Shown: positions 32,461 through 45,973, numbered from the stretch's first letter. The stretch: DNA of 64,000 bases from Cryptomeria japonica (GCF_030272615.1 NC_081414.1:231139733-231203732); one strand, 5' to 3'. The notes: generated from the sequence alone by a model not told the origin. Numbers and translations: made by a program.

Positions 32461-35400
32461 GGACCCTCTAGTAAGAAGTGATTCCTGATCCGACTCAAAT
32501 ATATTGGGTTTATCCCAATTGCATGTTGTAATTGGTGGGATTGATGATGGCCTTTGTGTTGATTGATCATTATTGTATGAGCTAATATATAGGAGGTGTC
32601 TACCTCTAGCTGCTGAATCGATGGAGATCAAACCAACACACAAGCAAACAACGAGAATGAATAAAATTCAAGTGATTCGCAACCTTCATTCAATGTTGTT
32701 CGGGCAAGCCTTTCTTTCTCTTGCTAGCCAACCTAACACACCCGACCTGGAAGCTAACGCTTTCTAAGCGAGCGAAGGTGTCACCTACTCTCCGTTCCTT
32801 ACCAAATATCGGTTGTGAGATTCTCGATCAATCTATCTCCTCCTATACCCCCACATGATGGAGCAAACCGTTAAGGAAAGCGAATGAATGACTATTGTGG
32901 GCGAAGGTCAATCTCCTATATATATATATATATATATATTATAAGGATTAACCCGTTCCCCAATTTTATCTTCGGGGTGCGCTTAATCATACTAGACCTA
33001 ATAGACCCCCATTTCATTCACGAAATAATCATTTTTAATACCTTTATTCCCGAGTCGAAGTGGGAATTTACTATTTCATTCCCCCTCCCAACATCAAACG
33101 TTGAACAATTCTCAATCCATTGGTGGGAGAGCAAAGCCTATACTTGTAATACGATTATATTGTTTTCAAGGTAGGCAAGGTAGTAGTTGTGTGCTCCCGA
33201 GAGATTGATGAGGGAAAACATATGAGAGTTGCTTTAGGACTTGTGGAGGTTTGGACGTGACAAAACGACCTAGAAAACTCTTTCTTTTTCATTAATATAT
33301 TAATATCAAAAGGTAGGGTTTATTAGCTATATCTCCCACCCACCCCGACCAAGTTGGATGGGCTCTATTGGTAGGGGTAGGGGGTGGGCAGGCTAGTGGG
33401 TGGGAAACTAACGTTCGGTTGTTCCGATAGCCCTACTATTCTAAAGGCATTTTATACATAACATGCCCACAACTAATCTACCTCTTGCTTGAATGAGTGT
33501 CCCTCCCCTTTCTATAGTTTTCTATGGATAAACTTGCCAGCCCTTTAGAATAGTAGGGATCAACGGCAAGTCAACTATAGATAGATAGTAGGGGCCCACC
33601 CAACGACTCTCCTCCGCTTACTTTCCACCCCTTGCCCCCACCGCCCCCTAGAATAGTTGTAGTTGGGTGGGGGGCATAGGCCCACCCAAAGGTACTTGCC
33701 GGTGCCCCCGGGAGGTATATAGTTGAAGGTGCCCAACTACCTATTACGTATAGAATCTTAATCCCCACCCTGAGGTTAAAAGGTGTTAGGATATAGATTG
33801 TTGATCATCGATCTCCCTTTAGAATTCTTAATTATTCCAGATTGCTATGCATGATCCTGTGCCAACAGTTCTTATTCCCCTACCCCTACCCCTACCCTAA
33901 TCGTTGAAGGGGCCTAACAAACAATGATTATAGACCCTACCCAACTTACTCGGCTTATTCTATTATTGTAGGGTTATAAGATTATTTGGATCTTTCTCTA
34001 TCTTCTCAATTCTATATGTAACATGCCCCAACTAACCATAGAATAGTAGGGGCTAATTGGCCTATAGTTTGTTTTGAGAGGGCAAAAGTTCTACTCAGCG
34101 ATCTCCAGGACTCGGCCAGTTAAGATCTTTCAGGGGCCCCCTTGCCATGGCATTCGCCTGCTAGAGGTTGGAGGTAGCTCGCTCGGTCGGGCCCTTACCC
34201 TAGCCCTTTAGATAGTAGTGGGGTAGGGGTAGGCGTAGGGGATGTGGAACTAGAAACCATTGAAGCATCATAGGCAAAGGAAGAAGCAAAGGCAAGCGTA
34301 GCTAGGGGTGGATTCAGTGTTCCGAGTAAAAGAAGCAGCATATATTGCAATAGACTCGGTCGACTTTGAACCAATCACGAAAAAGAGAAGAACTAGCCAC
34401 CTATTGATCCATATGTTTCAGTTGACCAAGTGAAAGCATCTGAAAAAGGACCCATTGATCCACCATCATCAAAAAAAGCAACACCTATTGAAGCAATTGA
34501 AGTAGCACTCTGCATGCAGTGGTTTACCCATAAGCAAAGGAAGAGTTAACTAAAGCACAGTAAGCATAGGTATAGGTGGCATAGGAAGTGGAGTACCGTT
34601 GATGAAGCAGTAACCCCTCGAAACAACTAGGGACCCACCCTCCGATGATATTAAGATGATACTAGTAAAGAAAGGGGATGGAGTGATTTTTGCCTTTTCC
34701 ACATCGAAACTCTGCAAATTGTATGGTGTTTTACCATCACACGCGCTTATGCATATTTCATACAGAGCCCCCCCCTCCAATAAGTTACATTGTGGATGGG
34801 AGGCCCTTCGCAAATATAAGTAGTAGTAGGAGAGGAAGAGGCAGTTTTAAGTTGATCGAGTCTAAAAAGCAGCACAAGACCCTAATTATATGGTCAAAGG
34901 TACCCACAATTGCATTTGATCGGGTGGAAGAATCCGTTCCAAATGTTGAGACATAGCCTATTGATCTGGTTCCAGGTGTTGATTCAGTGCCCAAGATGTA
35001 CGTATCCACAGCCCTCGTTCGCTAGGTTCCAAATCCTAGGGATCCCATTGATCCAGAGCTAGTCAATTATACAATCCCCGGTGAGGTTGATCCATTGTTG
35101 AAGGGGCCCCTACTATTCTATGGGAAAAGAGAAAAATAGTTATTGCAAAAAAACCGGCCGCTCTATTGATTCTATAGGCTCCTTGTGCATAGACAGACAC
35201 AGAGATTGCGGCCCTTGGTTTTGTTCCTTCCTAGAACCCATTGGAGAGCGTAGCTCACAGTTATAGTTCCAATTCGCAGCAGCATCTAAACTTGCAGCAT
35301 CCCTACTCGATTTTTATACATTACCCCGCCCGACATCTCTTCCAATTCGAGGAAGATTAGACACTATCGAATTGAGGCCCTCTATTCCAGTGGGGCAAGG

Positions 35401-36766
35401 AGGCCCTTCTCCATTCTGCAACTAATATTCTTCGCCCAAGGTTCCCATTGAGCTTGTCATGACGGAAACAAGAGCTTTCTTGAGAGGAGAAGCAGATTCA
35501 AGCTATAGATACTTATCATTGGTCTTTCTTCCCGGAAACTGGAGTCGAGCCTAAATTGCAGGCGGGCAGCGGCTTTCTCTCCATGTCGGAACTTCTTTGG
35601 AATGCACTAATCAATAACAGAAGGGGAGGGACTTCAGCCACTAATCATTGGTCTTGATTTCGGATTCAAGCAGCTATATTAGGGAGAGATGGGAATGGAG
35701 CGGAATGAAAGCTGGGACTTCTGGAGGATGGGCATTGGAGCTAACAAATACTATTAGGAGGGAGGGAGGTCTTCGGAGGTTTGAAGTTGGAGAAGGAAAT
35801 GAAGCCATGAGCCGGACTTCGTATGAAGCTAGGAATAACAGGAGATTTGGCTAGGTCTAGGAGACAGGACAACACACGGTCACTAATCTTCTTGATTCCA
35901 GATTCAGTGAGGCATGGGGCTAATAACGACGAGGGCCCCAAACACTTTAAAGATGGGAGAGGCCCAACCCAACCAAAATGACCGGATATGGAGGGCACCG
36001 ATAACCAAGAATGAATGAAGGCTAACCAGGCAGCCATACAGCTATGGAAATTGACCCGATAGGGACAAATGACTGAGTTTCGAGTACAGATATCAATCAG
36101 ATTTCTGGTTGTAGTCGGGGAGTTCTGGACTATTGGTCTTGGTTCCCCGAACGAAAGCTAATAACCAATAAACAGAATTAAGGGGTTCCAAGAAAACAAG
36201 AGGAGATGCGGGTCTTAATACGTCAATAAGGAATGAATCCATTTGTTATCTACATATTAACAACCCACCCACCCCGATCCATCTCCTCCCAGCCACCAAC
36301 TATCGAGTAGATTATTGTGACCCGGGATGGGAGGAGAGAGGGCCCTTCCTTCCTATTTGGTAAGTGGAGTGAATGGGTGGGTATTCGATTCAGCCAACTA
36401 AACAGCTAATCTACCAACTACCATAGAATTTTAGGGGCCACTACCACCTGCCTCCCGAGGGGGTGGGCAATAATTAATATTTAATTGATGCAACAGAATC
36501 TATAACAAAGAAACTATATCTTCTTGCCCCCCCCCCACCCACCCGGGGCTCAACTGGAAATAAATACACTACGGGGTAACCTTAATCCAATGGATCTATG
36601 CTTTGCAATGGATCAACTTAAACTGAATCAACAAATGGTCAACAGGTGAAACTTCCTTTGCCTCGACCTCTCCCATGGGCTCTGTATTTGCTTCCAAGAC
36701 TCCATCAACTGCATGGACTTGGATCTGGATACCGATTAGCTAATGGATATGATGCTTGCTCTGTTG
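32461..36766. other. Mitochondrial-DNA-derived segment 4
   Basis: 4.3 kb between C and B2. Repeated GAATAGTAGGGG-like words (for example near 33550, 34045, 34200), CCCACCCACCCC runs and AGCAACACCTATTGAAGC-type stretches shared with segment 3 support a common origin. A (TA)n tract lies at 32918-32939. I saw no intact gene. Short ORFs (for example 34550-34956) have no recognisable product. Confidence 0.5.
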
Positions 36767-37035
36767 TGTTGGTTGAAAATTTTGTACACTTGGGGAAATA
36801 TACAAAATTGTGGTTTCAACCACAACACACGAGTAAAAACTCTCCTAATCAAGGGAAGGCTCCCCCTATCTAACTACAACTTGGAAAATAAAATGGGATG
36901 GGACAGCAATCTTTCTTCTTTTTTTCCAAGAAAGACAATATCCTTTTCTCTTCACATAAAAGGATAGCGATTGAATAACAGCAGTAACCACTTTTAAATG
37001 AAATAAAAGAAAGGAAATGAAGTTTCCCGAAAGCG

Positions 37036-37495
37036 CAAAGACTTCCGTCACTTCCTTCGGGACAGGACAGCAATACCAAGCTCAAAGACTTGACTATTGG
37101 AAGTCCTATCTACCGTTTGCTATACTAAATTTTACAACGAATAAAAGACAATAGCTCAAAGGCTGAAATGATTTATTCTTTTAACACAAAGACAAAAACT
37201 AATGCAAGCTCAAAGACTTGCTGCTATTTCTTATCAAACAGTGATTTTCCTCAATAATAGACGCAAGCTCAAAGACTTGCTGCTCCTTCAAGAGAGTTTC
37301 CTATTTTAATTAATCTTCTCTACTTGCAGCTCAAAGACTTCAAATCAGATTGGACTAAGCTCCTTTAGAAACACTTTGCATAGAAGAAATAAAAAGATTC
37401 AAACTCAAACATGTAGCTCAAAGACTCAAAACTTGAGTAATCCTTCTTTATTATTCTTCAAAAACTTTCAATCCACATACATAAGCTCAAAGACT
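37036..37495 (-). repeat. AAGTCTTTGAGCT repeats in the B2 3' domain
   Basis: The reverse-complement word AGCTCAAAGACTT or a variant occurs about nine times (near 37038, 37079, 37152, 37183, 37208, 37265, 37328, 37412, 37481). Compared with B1, the number and spacing differ but the word is kept, while bases between units have diverged. Confidence 0.65.
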
Positions 37496-37880
37496 TCTTG
37501 CTGTAAATTTGGCAGAGTTTTTGCTTGCTTTCCAAAAGATATATTTACAATGGACTTCTCAAGTATTTATAGAGGTGGAGCCTTGAGAAAAAGGTGGGAG
37601 GATCCTAACTAACTTGAGAGATTCTCTCAACCACCAAGACTCATTCAATAAATAACTAAGACTTCATTAACTAACTAAGAGTTACTCTAACTAACAAAGA
37701 CTTATTCCAACTACAGTCCTAATCGAACACAACTTGTAGTTGCATTGCATGTAATTACAAAAGTGCAAGTAATGTGTAACTTGAATTTCACAAAAATTAC
37801 TTTTACATGTAACATGTCAAAACAAAATTACAACTAAAGATTATAAAAGAGGGAAAATTCAACTAAGTGTTGAAAAACAC

Positions 37881-40800
37881 TTAAGTTGCATTTTGTGAAG
37901 ACACGAATCTTTGAAATTTCCGAATGCTCGCTTGTAGTTCCTCGGGATTCGGTTCATGGGTGTTCTTAGCAACAACCATAGTCTTCACAATAGTGTCGTG
38001 ACAGCGGAGGAGCACGGAATTGTCTTTATCCAGGATAGACTAGATCTCATGCAAAAAGGCTTGGTGTTTCATCAATGCTTGAATTGAAGCTGCCGAGAAT
38101 TGTTCGCTCCTCCATTCATTATGAATCCTCATCTGTAAATCAGCAAGAACCTCTTCTTCTGGAATCAGCTCTCCATCCTGACTTACTACATTGCAAGAGG
38201 CCCTTTCACATTGTGAGACAATACCTTGATAAACTTCATCCCGGAATCTCCTTGCATCACTAATCTCCTCAATGAGGGATTTAAGAACAAGGGTCTTGTT
38301 TTCCATGAGTTCCTCAAATTCCAAGTACATGACCCTGGAAGAGATGATGGTGTGCTCCTACAAAATACTCAGCTATTGTTGGGGCATGGTATGCCAGATT
38401 GCCAGACTTTTCTCAACACTTTTCAAATTCTTTTTGAAAGTGTTAGAAGTCTGATCCAGTTTCTCCTCAATGGTTTCCAACTTAGACATTATTTGAAAAA
38501 TGTCTTTTACCACTTGTACACATTGATCATGAAGCTGATCAACCCAGGAATCCAATGCTTGTACTTTCTGAGCAGCCCTTTCCACTCCACGAATCGATTC
38601 TTGGGAACCAGAAGAACCTATGGAGTTACTCCCTTCAACAGTAGGTTTTGTGATTTTATGAATGGCTGCCATAAGCTGTCGGTTTTCTTCTTCTAGCTTG
38701 TCTTTCTTCGCAAGAAGATCGTCACACCTTTGCACTAGTGAAGCAACAAAAAACTGAGCATCATGTTTAATGACCTCATGTGTTTGCTTGCCCAATTCTA
38801 CCCTTGTAACCTTATAATCAGCAACTGACATTTCATCAAGTGGTTTATCTGCAATAGGTTCCACAATTTCAGCTACTTTCATCTTGTTGCTATCAACAGT
38901 TACCCTAGAGATAGCCTTTGCCTTCTTAGCAACTTTGGATCTAGACTGTTTGAGTTACTGGTAGTCAAAGACATCAGGTGAGATCTCTTGCTTCTTCCTT
39001 TTTGGGCTGAAAGAACTAAACCATGGAGGCAAAGTCATCAACTCACTTCCAGTAGCAGCCGTAGGTAAAGGAGAAGCAGTTTCTGTTTGAATTACCGTGG
39101 TCACCCTGGGAGGAATATTTGTTTGAATAGCGACCACGGTTTGCTCAGTTGCCAATGGACATGAAGATTGCCTCATGAATTCTTCAAAACCAGAAGTGGA
39201 AGTATCAATTTCTGATAACTGAATGCAAGTGGGATTATCTTCAGGAACTTTCAACACACTTTCTCGTTGTCGATCAGGAGAAGGCTCGTATGCTGAAATG
39301 GGAACTACATTCTATGGAGACTCATCTATGAGCAAATCAGGAGGAGAAAGAGGCGTCTCAATGGAAACTGGAGGAATGACCTCGTGAGGCGAGTCTGAAA
39401 CTGGAGACTTAGGCGCATCGTCAGATTGGTGGCCCTCTTCTAGATTATCCAGATCGATCACCCGAACATGGAACCGTGATTTCTCCTTCCCACGAGTAGT
39501 CGTCTCCTCAGGAGGAAGCACTACTGCATGACTAACTCGTAACTTGATCCTTGTGCCCGAAGATGAAGCACCCTCCTTGTTATCAATCTGAATCTCAAAC
39601 TTCCGTCCAACAGGCCCTGTAGAATCATCTTCTTTACCAACCTTGATTTTGATAAGTCTAACAGCATTACCTTTCAGCCATGCGTTAGTGTTGGCCAAGA
39701 TAGGCTAAAATCTGTCAAGGATGGAGACGCACTCCTTGTGTGACCATTGGATCAAAGGAAGTGGAGCTTCCTCAACCCTTCGTGAAGTGTATTCAGGATC
39801 AAGTATATGTCCGGCATCGATCATCCCTTGTGGGATATCCGCCAAGTTCAAGTCAACAATTTTCTCAACAATGAGCCTACAGTAATCCATCTTCAGAACT
39901 TCGGCTTCCGTGTGGAGATCTACCCAGATGTCTTCAATGCGATGAACATGCACAAAGGATTTCTTGATCTTCTCCTTCATACCTCTATAATCAAAATCAG
40001 CCCTAGGTTTGAACCTCTTAAGCTTGATTTCTTGCAATTCAGCCTCCATGGCCTTAGCCTTCACAGATGTGACAAGGGAGTATCGACCAATTTTCAATGG
40101 GTTTGTGATAGAGATCCTCATTCCAAACTTGTGTCTAGCAAACTGAAAAGTATGAACAGCCATGATCTGTCTTCCCAACTCCATAAGAATTATCTTATCG
40201 GTTGGGTATCTTGGAAGCATGTATGGCTAACCATCATAGCATCCAATCCTCATATAGGTGAAGGTGGGAAATTGCAGGAACAAACACCCATACTCAGACA
40301 CCTTGACCCATGCCTTATCTGATACTCTTTTGTTCCTGAGATCCATGTCAAACTGACACATGAAATATCCGAAGAATGCATCTTGGACTCTTCTGAAATG
40401 CAGTCTGCTAGGTTTCAATGGCAACTGGTCATAATATTCCCAAACTAGTATAAGTGAGCAATCACCCTTGGGAGAAAGACCTGGAAAGTGTCTAAGTGAC
40501 GCTACTAAATATACCAAATAAGAATTCATGAAGAAGGTCATAGTGGTAGGAACTGCTGCAAGTTGTTCGCACAAGGCATCGCTGATGGTTTCACCCCATG
40601 AAATGTGATGCGACTGCCATATGAACATAATGAATTGATACATCCATGGCTCAAAGACATTGGAGTGCTCAAGGCCCATCATCCTGCTGAGAAGAGTGAT
40701 GGTGTCTCCTATCTCCCACTTGAAATCACAACGGTACAACTTTGCCCATCTTGAGAAGGAAGGACGTGGCTCTTGGATCCACCTATTGATGTGTCGCTTG

Positions 40801-41234
40801 CAATCTTTTTCCCTTTTCACATAATACTTTGCACTTTCTTTGGTGATTTCCATATAAACAGGTGCAGGAGGTATTTTGAAAACCTTCTCGATTGTATCCG
40901 CATCAAGGCGAATTATAGCTTCACCATCATCATTTTTGATGACTCTTAATTCCTTATCAAAGTGATGGGCGCATGCAAGAACGAACTCAGGTTCTAGGGC
41001 AGCCACTGGGAAAGAAGATGCATGATGGATATGGCTATCCAACAGCCGCTGCAAGTTGTTATCCTCTGGATCTTCTACCATGTTGATGAATTCTACCATA
41101 TCAACGTGCCCTATTTTCGTGTCCCTGATGCGATCCAAAGGAGAAGAAACCTGGGAAGGTGCAACCTCATTCTGGTATTTGTCATATTTGTATTTCATTT
41201 TCTTTGGAGTTGGAAATGCCGGCAAATCTGACAT
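37881..41234 (-). pseudogene. Type-B element protein, B2 copy (frame intact, seven Gln-to-stop changes)
   Basis: From ATG at 41234 (MSDLPAF) to TAA at 37881 the frame is never shifted over 3,354 bases, the same length as B1. An upstream in-frame ATG at 41309 is possible but may be intronic. The internal stops are at 40227, 39705, 39312, 38955, near 38373, near 38352 and 38040 (lowest coordinate each). Six are TAG, one TAA, and each replaces a glutamine in B1. Domains: FVLACAHHFDKELRVI, ISWGETISDALCEQLAAVP, MNSYLVYLVASLRHFPG, PYMLPRYPTDKIILMEL, a SPKRKKQE basic patch, and a coiled coil around KKDKLEEENRQLMAAI. Role unknown. Confidence 0.85.
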
Positions 41235-43406
41235 TGATTGTGAACCTGGAATGCTGTGATGAAGACTTAAAAGAGTTAAGGCAACATCATAGTCAGCTGC
41301 AAATATCATTCTTCCTTCTTCAAATGGGTAAAACTTTGATTTCTGAATTTCACGGTTTCGTGAGAGGAAGAGGGGAGATATGTAGAAATGGGAAAATCTT
41401 GACTTTGACCAATTTCGGATCTTGGGAGAATTTTCGCAAGTATACAAGTTGGAAAGGACATACATGCAATTGGGGTTTTAAAACCTGAATACAAGTACAC
41501 TTCTAAATTCAAAAATGGAGAAATGGACGAAAAATGAGATTTTGACTTGCGGGAAATGATGGAAATGGAAAGTACGGATATGGGGAACATGAATGGATAG
41601 AAATGAGAATATCCGGGAAAGTCATTTTCATGAAAATGGGAAGAACTCTTCAACATGTAATCCGGTTTTTAAAACCCGAATTTGCAAGGGAGGGGTATTT
41701 CACACTTTTCAACTTAGAATTTTAACCAAAAATGATTAAGTTCCTTAATCGTAGGGGAAGAACAAAAATTTCCAGCGAACTTGTAATCGAGATTAAAAAT
41801 CCCGAATACAAGTTAAGAGGGAATTTTGGGAAGAACAATGCAATTCAACAATTGCATATCAAGGGGAAGATTTCTTTCACAAAAACCAATTTTTTGGGGG
41901 AAGAACAACACATGCCAAAAATGCAACTAAAAACGAAAAATAAAGAAAACAAGAAAATAATAAAATGAAGGAAAGAAAGGAAAGAGAACATACCTTTCTT
42001 AAAAATGCAAAATGCTTCTCCAATAATGCAACAATTCTTGGAATGAAGAAGCAAAACTGGTAAAAAGGAGCAATCCGGAATGTCAAACCCTTATCATGTT
42101 TTTTGTAAAAATGCCCCAAACTGATAAATGTAGCAGCAATCTCAAACTTGGAGGACCAAAATGCCAATGAGAGTGTGCATCCAAGTTTATTAGAGCAAAA
42201 CGCCTAAGGAGGAAGAAGAAGCAATGATGCCAAATGTTGAAAACGTTGCCAAAGGGAATCATGTGAAAAACGTGGCCACCATTATAAACTCCAACGGCAT
42301 CATTAAATGGTTCGAAAATCCTCTCACCCTCCACGCCTAGGTAGGAAAAGGCAAAACAATTTAGGAGAGTGGATTAAAAACGCCCAAAAAGTGGATTAAA
42401 AGAACCACGTTTTGCTGATTTGGCACCAAAAACCAGCAACAATAAACTCTAAATGGCGAAAAATGTGTTTGTGAAAGCATGAGAATAGGATAGAATCCTA
42501 AACGCCTTGCATCTCCAGCAAATCTCCCCAAAAAATCGCTTTGACATCTTCAACAAATCCATTTTCCATGCAAATCGGGTTTTAGAAGACACATGACAAG
42601 TTCGAATTGCCCAAAATGAAGCAAATCGGGTTTTAGAGAGAAAATAACAAGTTTTATTTTCACTTTTTCCACTTACATGCCAAAATCGGGTTTTTTAAGA
42701 CAAATGGCAAGTTTAAAAATTCACTTTTTCACTTACCAAGCCAAAATCAGGATTTTTTGGACAAATGACAAGTTTAAAAAAAATCAAAAATGCACTTGCA
42801 AGGCAAAATCAGGTTTTTTGGAGCAAACTGCAAGTTTAAAATACTTGTAAAAGGGAAATAAAATCCCTACAACAAGTTAGAAACACTTGCACACATATGT
42901 AATGGGGATTTAAAATCCCTATTACATGTGAAAACCATTAAAGTAGGGGTTTTTTGACCAAACTGCAAGTTTACTTGTAGTTGAGCCAAAAAATCCCTAT
43001 TTTAACTAAAAATGACCAAAAAACAATAAAAAGATAAAAACATCAAAGGGGAAACTTAAAATAAATTACAAGTGACATATTTGAAATAAAAGTGCACATG
43101 TAATTGGTCAAAAATTCCCCTACAAAGACCAAAACAATGAATATCATTAAAACTTGTAGTTTGAAGAAAATTCTCCACCTGCAGTCGGGGTTTTAAAACC
43201 CGAAATTGAAGGAAAGGCATAGCAAACGAACCCAAAATTGGATGAAATTCGAAACGTAGTTCGAGAATGGACTGAGGATTAAGCCAGTCCAAGGATTAGT
43301 CGAAATTCTGCCTCAAGAAGCGTGCCATAGAGTAAAAATTTTCATTTTTTCATAAAAATTTCACCGTAGTGGTCCTTCATTTTTGGAAACAAAAATGAGG
43401 ACAACA

Positions 43407-44903
43407 TGTTGCTCCCATATCCGACTCTACGCAACTATAGTTCTTCCTCTGACTTCACTCCCATATAATTTTAGAGGCACTGTGCACTTGCCTCTGCTTA
43501 CTCTACTTCTATCTATGTCAAATCCAGTCGCTTTGAATCTTGGAGTGGATTTGGATAACGAATCACAATTGTATCTACAACTGGAGACTCTGGGTAAAGG
43601 GAAACTGCTCCCCATGAGATGTCGTCGTTTGGGAGATACAGGGGATGGGATGGTCGGACAATCTATTACATACGTATTAAGGGTTGGACGCAACGAAACA
43701 CCAATTATTATTTATGTATCCGGGATTGATGAATGGGTAGATATCCATTCCACCCACTGAAGGGAGGTGAATGAATAGTTATTCCACTTGATACGCTTGG
43801 ATCGGATCCAACCCTCACCGCTTTATCTTCCTCCCACCCTACACTATTGCTTCCCACCTGGGCCTGCCCCAGATTAATTAATTGCTAGAGTAATGGAAGA
43901 TTAATCACTTCATTAATGTTGCTTGCTAGAATACGCTATAATAAGTCATCAGGTGAGTGTTTTCCATGAGTGTTCAATAGAATTTGTATTCGATCATTGC
44001 TGCTCATCCCTTCTTGTCCCATCCCCTGCTGTGGATGGAGTGATCAACCGCCATCTCCTCCCACCCACCAACTTGCGCCCAGATCCCAAAAATAACAACA
44101 GCAGCTGAGGTCTAAAAGACAAAGGTTGCAGATCCGGAAAGTGAATAAGGAAGCAATAGTTCCTTATTAATCAGCCTGCCTTTAGAATAGTAGGGGGGCA
44201 TCAGTTCATTAATGCACTCATAACTTAACCCCCCACCTAGGGTTAGGTGGGAACTGCCCTACTATTACAAGGGGCACCCATAGAATTCTAGGGGGCCCTT
44301 ACCCTTTCCCTTTCAATAGTAGGGGGTAGGGGGCAGGGGGCTAGCCCTCCCCTCTACTATTTTAAGGCCCTACTATTTGTAACGGGCCTGCTAGAGTAAC
44401 AATTATAGTTGCCAATAATGCCATCAGCTCACTAATGCACTTGCATCTACCTTGGATTAATTAACCTGCTAGAATACTGCCATCAATTCATTAATGCCGA
44501 GATTTCTATAAAATAGTAGGGAGCCCCCCATAGCCCCTAAAAATAGTTTATGGTAGGGGGAATTGTAGGGGGGCCTTTAGAACCATAGAATTATAACTAT
44601 AATGGGGGGGGGCGTGGGGGGCTAAAGTTCGAGGAAGCTGGGTGGGAATAGAAGGTCCTTTATTAATCTGTAAATTAATCAGCCCACCTCTTATAGTTGC
44701 TAGAATCTTGACTGGGGGCTAAAGTTGTTTGGCCGTACTATTCTAAGGGAGTGGAGTTTAGTGGAGGGAGCATGTGACGTATGAATATAGATCTGGCAGT
44801 AAGTTTCTGCCTTCTACAAAGACCTTAGAATAGTAGAAATAGAGGGGCTATGTGGACTGGTCCAACTAGTTTCTGGTACCCGAAGAGACTTGCTCGGACT
44901 CAA
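43407..44903. other. Mitochondrial-DNA-derived segment 5
   Basis: Continues segment 4 after B2 is removed (reconstructed junction GCTCTGTTGCTCCC). Rich in AGAATAGTAGGGG-like words (44185, 44330, 44510, 44745). An open frame at about 43412-43757 contains LETLGKGKLLPMRCRRLGD; I do not recognise it. The right limit is unclear, because the last 20 bases already carry CTCGGACTC-type repeat sequence. Confidence 0.45.
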
Positions 44904-45968
44904 TGTAATGTCCCCAATTTGAAATATAATTTAATTAAAAATAATAATAATAAAATTTAAATAAAAAAGAATAAAAAATAAAAAATAAATTAAAATATAA
45001 AAGAATATAATTAAAATTTGATTAAAGTTGATGAATGGACAAAAGGCATGAAATGATAAGTTGTGAGTCCCCCAGATATGAGGTATAAAAGGGAGAAGAA
45101 AAATCATTTTAAGGGGGGATAATTTGGGAATCATAAGTGCAGATCTGATTTAAACAAGAAGTGCAGACCTGATTGTGAAAGTTTGTCCCTTTCAAAGGGT
45201 AGAAATAATGAAGAATTGCACTCTTTCAAAGGGTGCTAATGATGAAAGGGTGTGTCTCTTGGCCAACGGCATACATGATGAAGAAGTATGACCTCTCCCT
45301 CACATTGAAAGATATAAAGGAAGGGAATCAAAGAATCTAGGGAGAGGACCATCGATCAGATCAGATCAGATCTGTTATTAAGTTACAGGAAGTAACATCT
45401 TTGTTCTTGGTAGTATGCATGGGGATATGCTGAGTATGTATGCTTAATATATGAAGCCTGATAATGCTCTTATGCAGAATTTAGTAGTAATATTAATATA
45501 GACTGCAATATGTATGACAGTCATACTTAATTTCATATACATTCATAGTACATGAAAGACTATTATATATATAGCCCAGTCATTAGTCTTCCGCTAATGC
45601 CTACGTAGGGATAGGGGATTTGTGTAGGGAAAGGTGGAGTAATTTGGTCACTAGATGGGTAAATTCTAAGATGGGTAGGGACATATATTTCTGAAGCCTT
45701 GAGGGAGAGTCCTGAGATGGGCACAAACATATGTTCCTAAGAAACCTTGAGGGAGCCCACTCGTAGACTATTTCCAAGCACCCTAGCACGGTAATTCCAC
45801 CATCTTCCGTAGGGTTAGGGAAGAAGTGAGGGCAAGCCCTAAATTTAATTAATTATTTATTGTATTATATATACTTCTAATCTCAATAACCTAATTTAAG
45901 ACATAATGATATTAAATGATATATGAAACTATTGGGAAACAAGTAACCTTTGGGTAGGGGACATTACA
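44904..45968 (+). mobile_element. Solo LTR, 1,065 bp
   Basis: Begins TGTAATGTCCCC, ends GGGGACATTACA, with a perfect duplication CTCAA at 44899-44903 and 45969-45973. TATAAAAG at 45084 sets the orientation. Poly-AT tracts fill 44930-45010; no coding region. It splits a CCGAGT-rich sequence. Confidence 0.85.
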
Positions 45969-45973
45969 CTCAA

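Larger units (their letters stand above)
36767..43406 (-). mobile_element. Element B2: TGTTG...CAACA unit carrying the type-B ORF
   Basis: Reads on the minus strand from 43406 (TGTTGTCCTCATTTTT) to 36767 (TTTTCAACCAACA). The 5-bp duplication TGTTG is perfect (36762-36766, 43407-43411). Length 6,640 bp. Gene order is as in B1, with leader TATA-like TTTATAATGG near 42285, ORF 41234-37881, second TATA CTATAAATAC near 37565, and 3' repeats. It is inserted in mitochondrial-derived DNA about 10 kb from B1, in opposite orientation. Confidence 0.85.

Noticed and set aside
32918-32939. (TA)n run as a promoter element
   Set aside because: Simple repeat in organelle-like DNA with no gene downstream.
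37881-41234. U-to-C RNA editing restoring the TAG codons
   Set aside because: Such editing is known from organelles of some ferns, lycophytes and hornworts, not from nuclear transcripts; deamination or read-through are simpler.
43412-43757. Open frame in the mitochondrial-like DNA as a possible organelle gene
   Set aside because: No motif of any mitochondrial or plastid protein is recognisable, and its apparent start lies across the B2 boundary.
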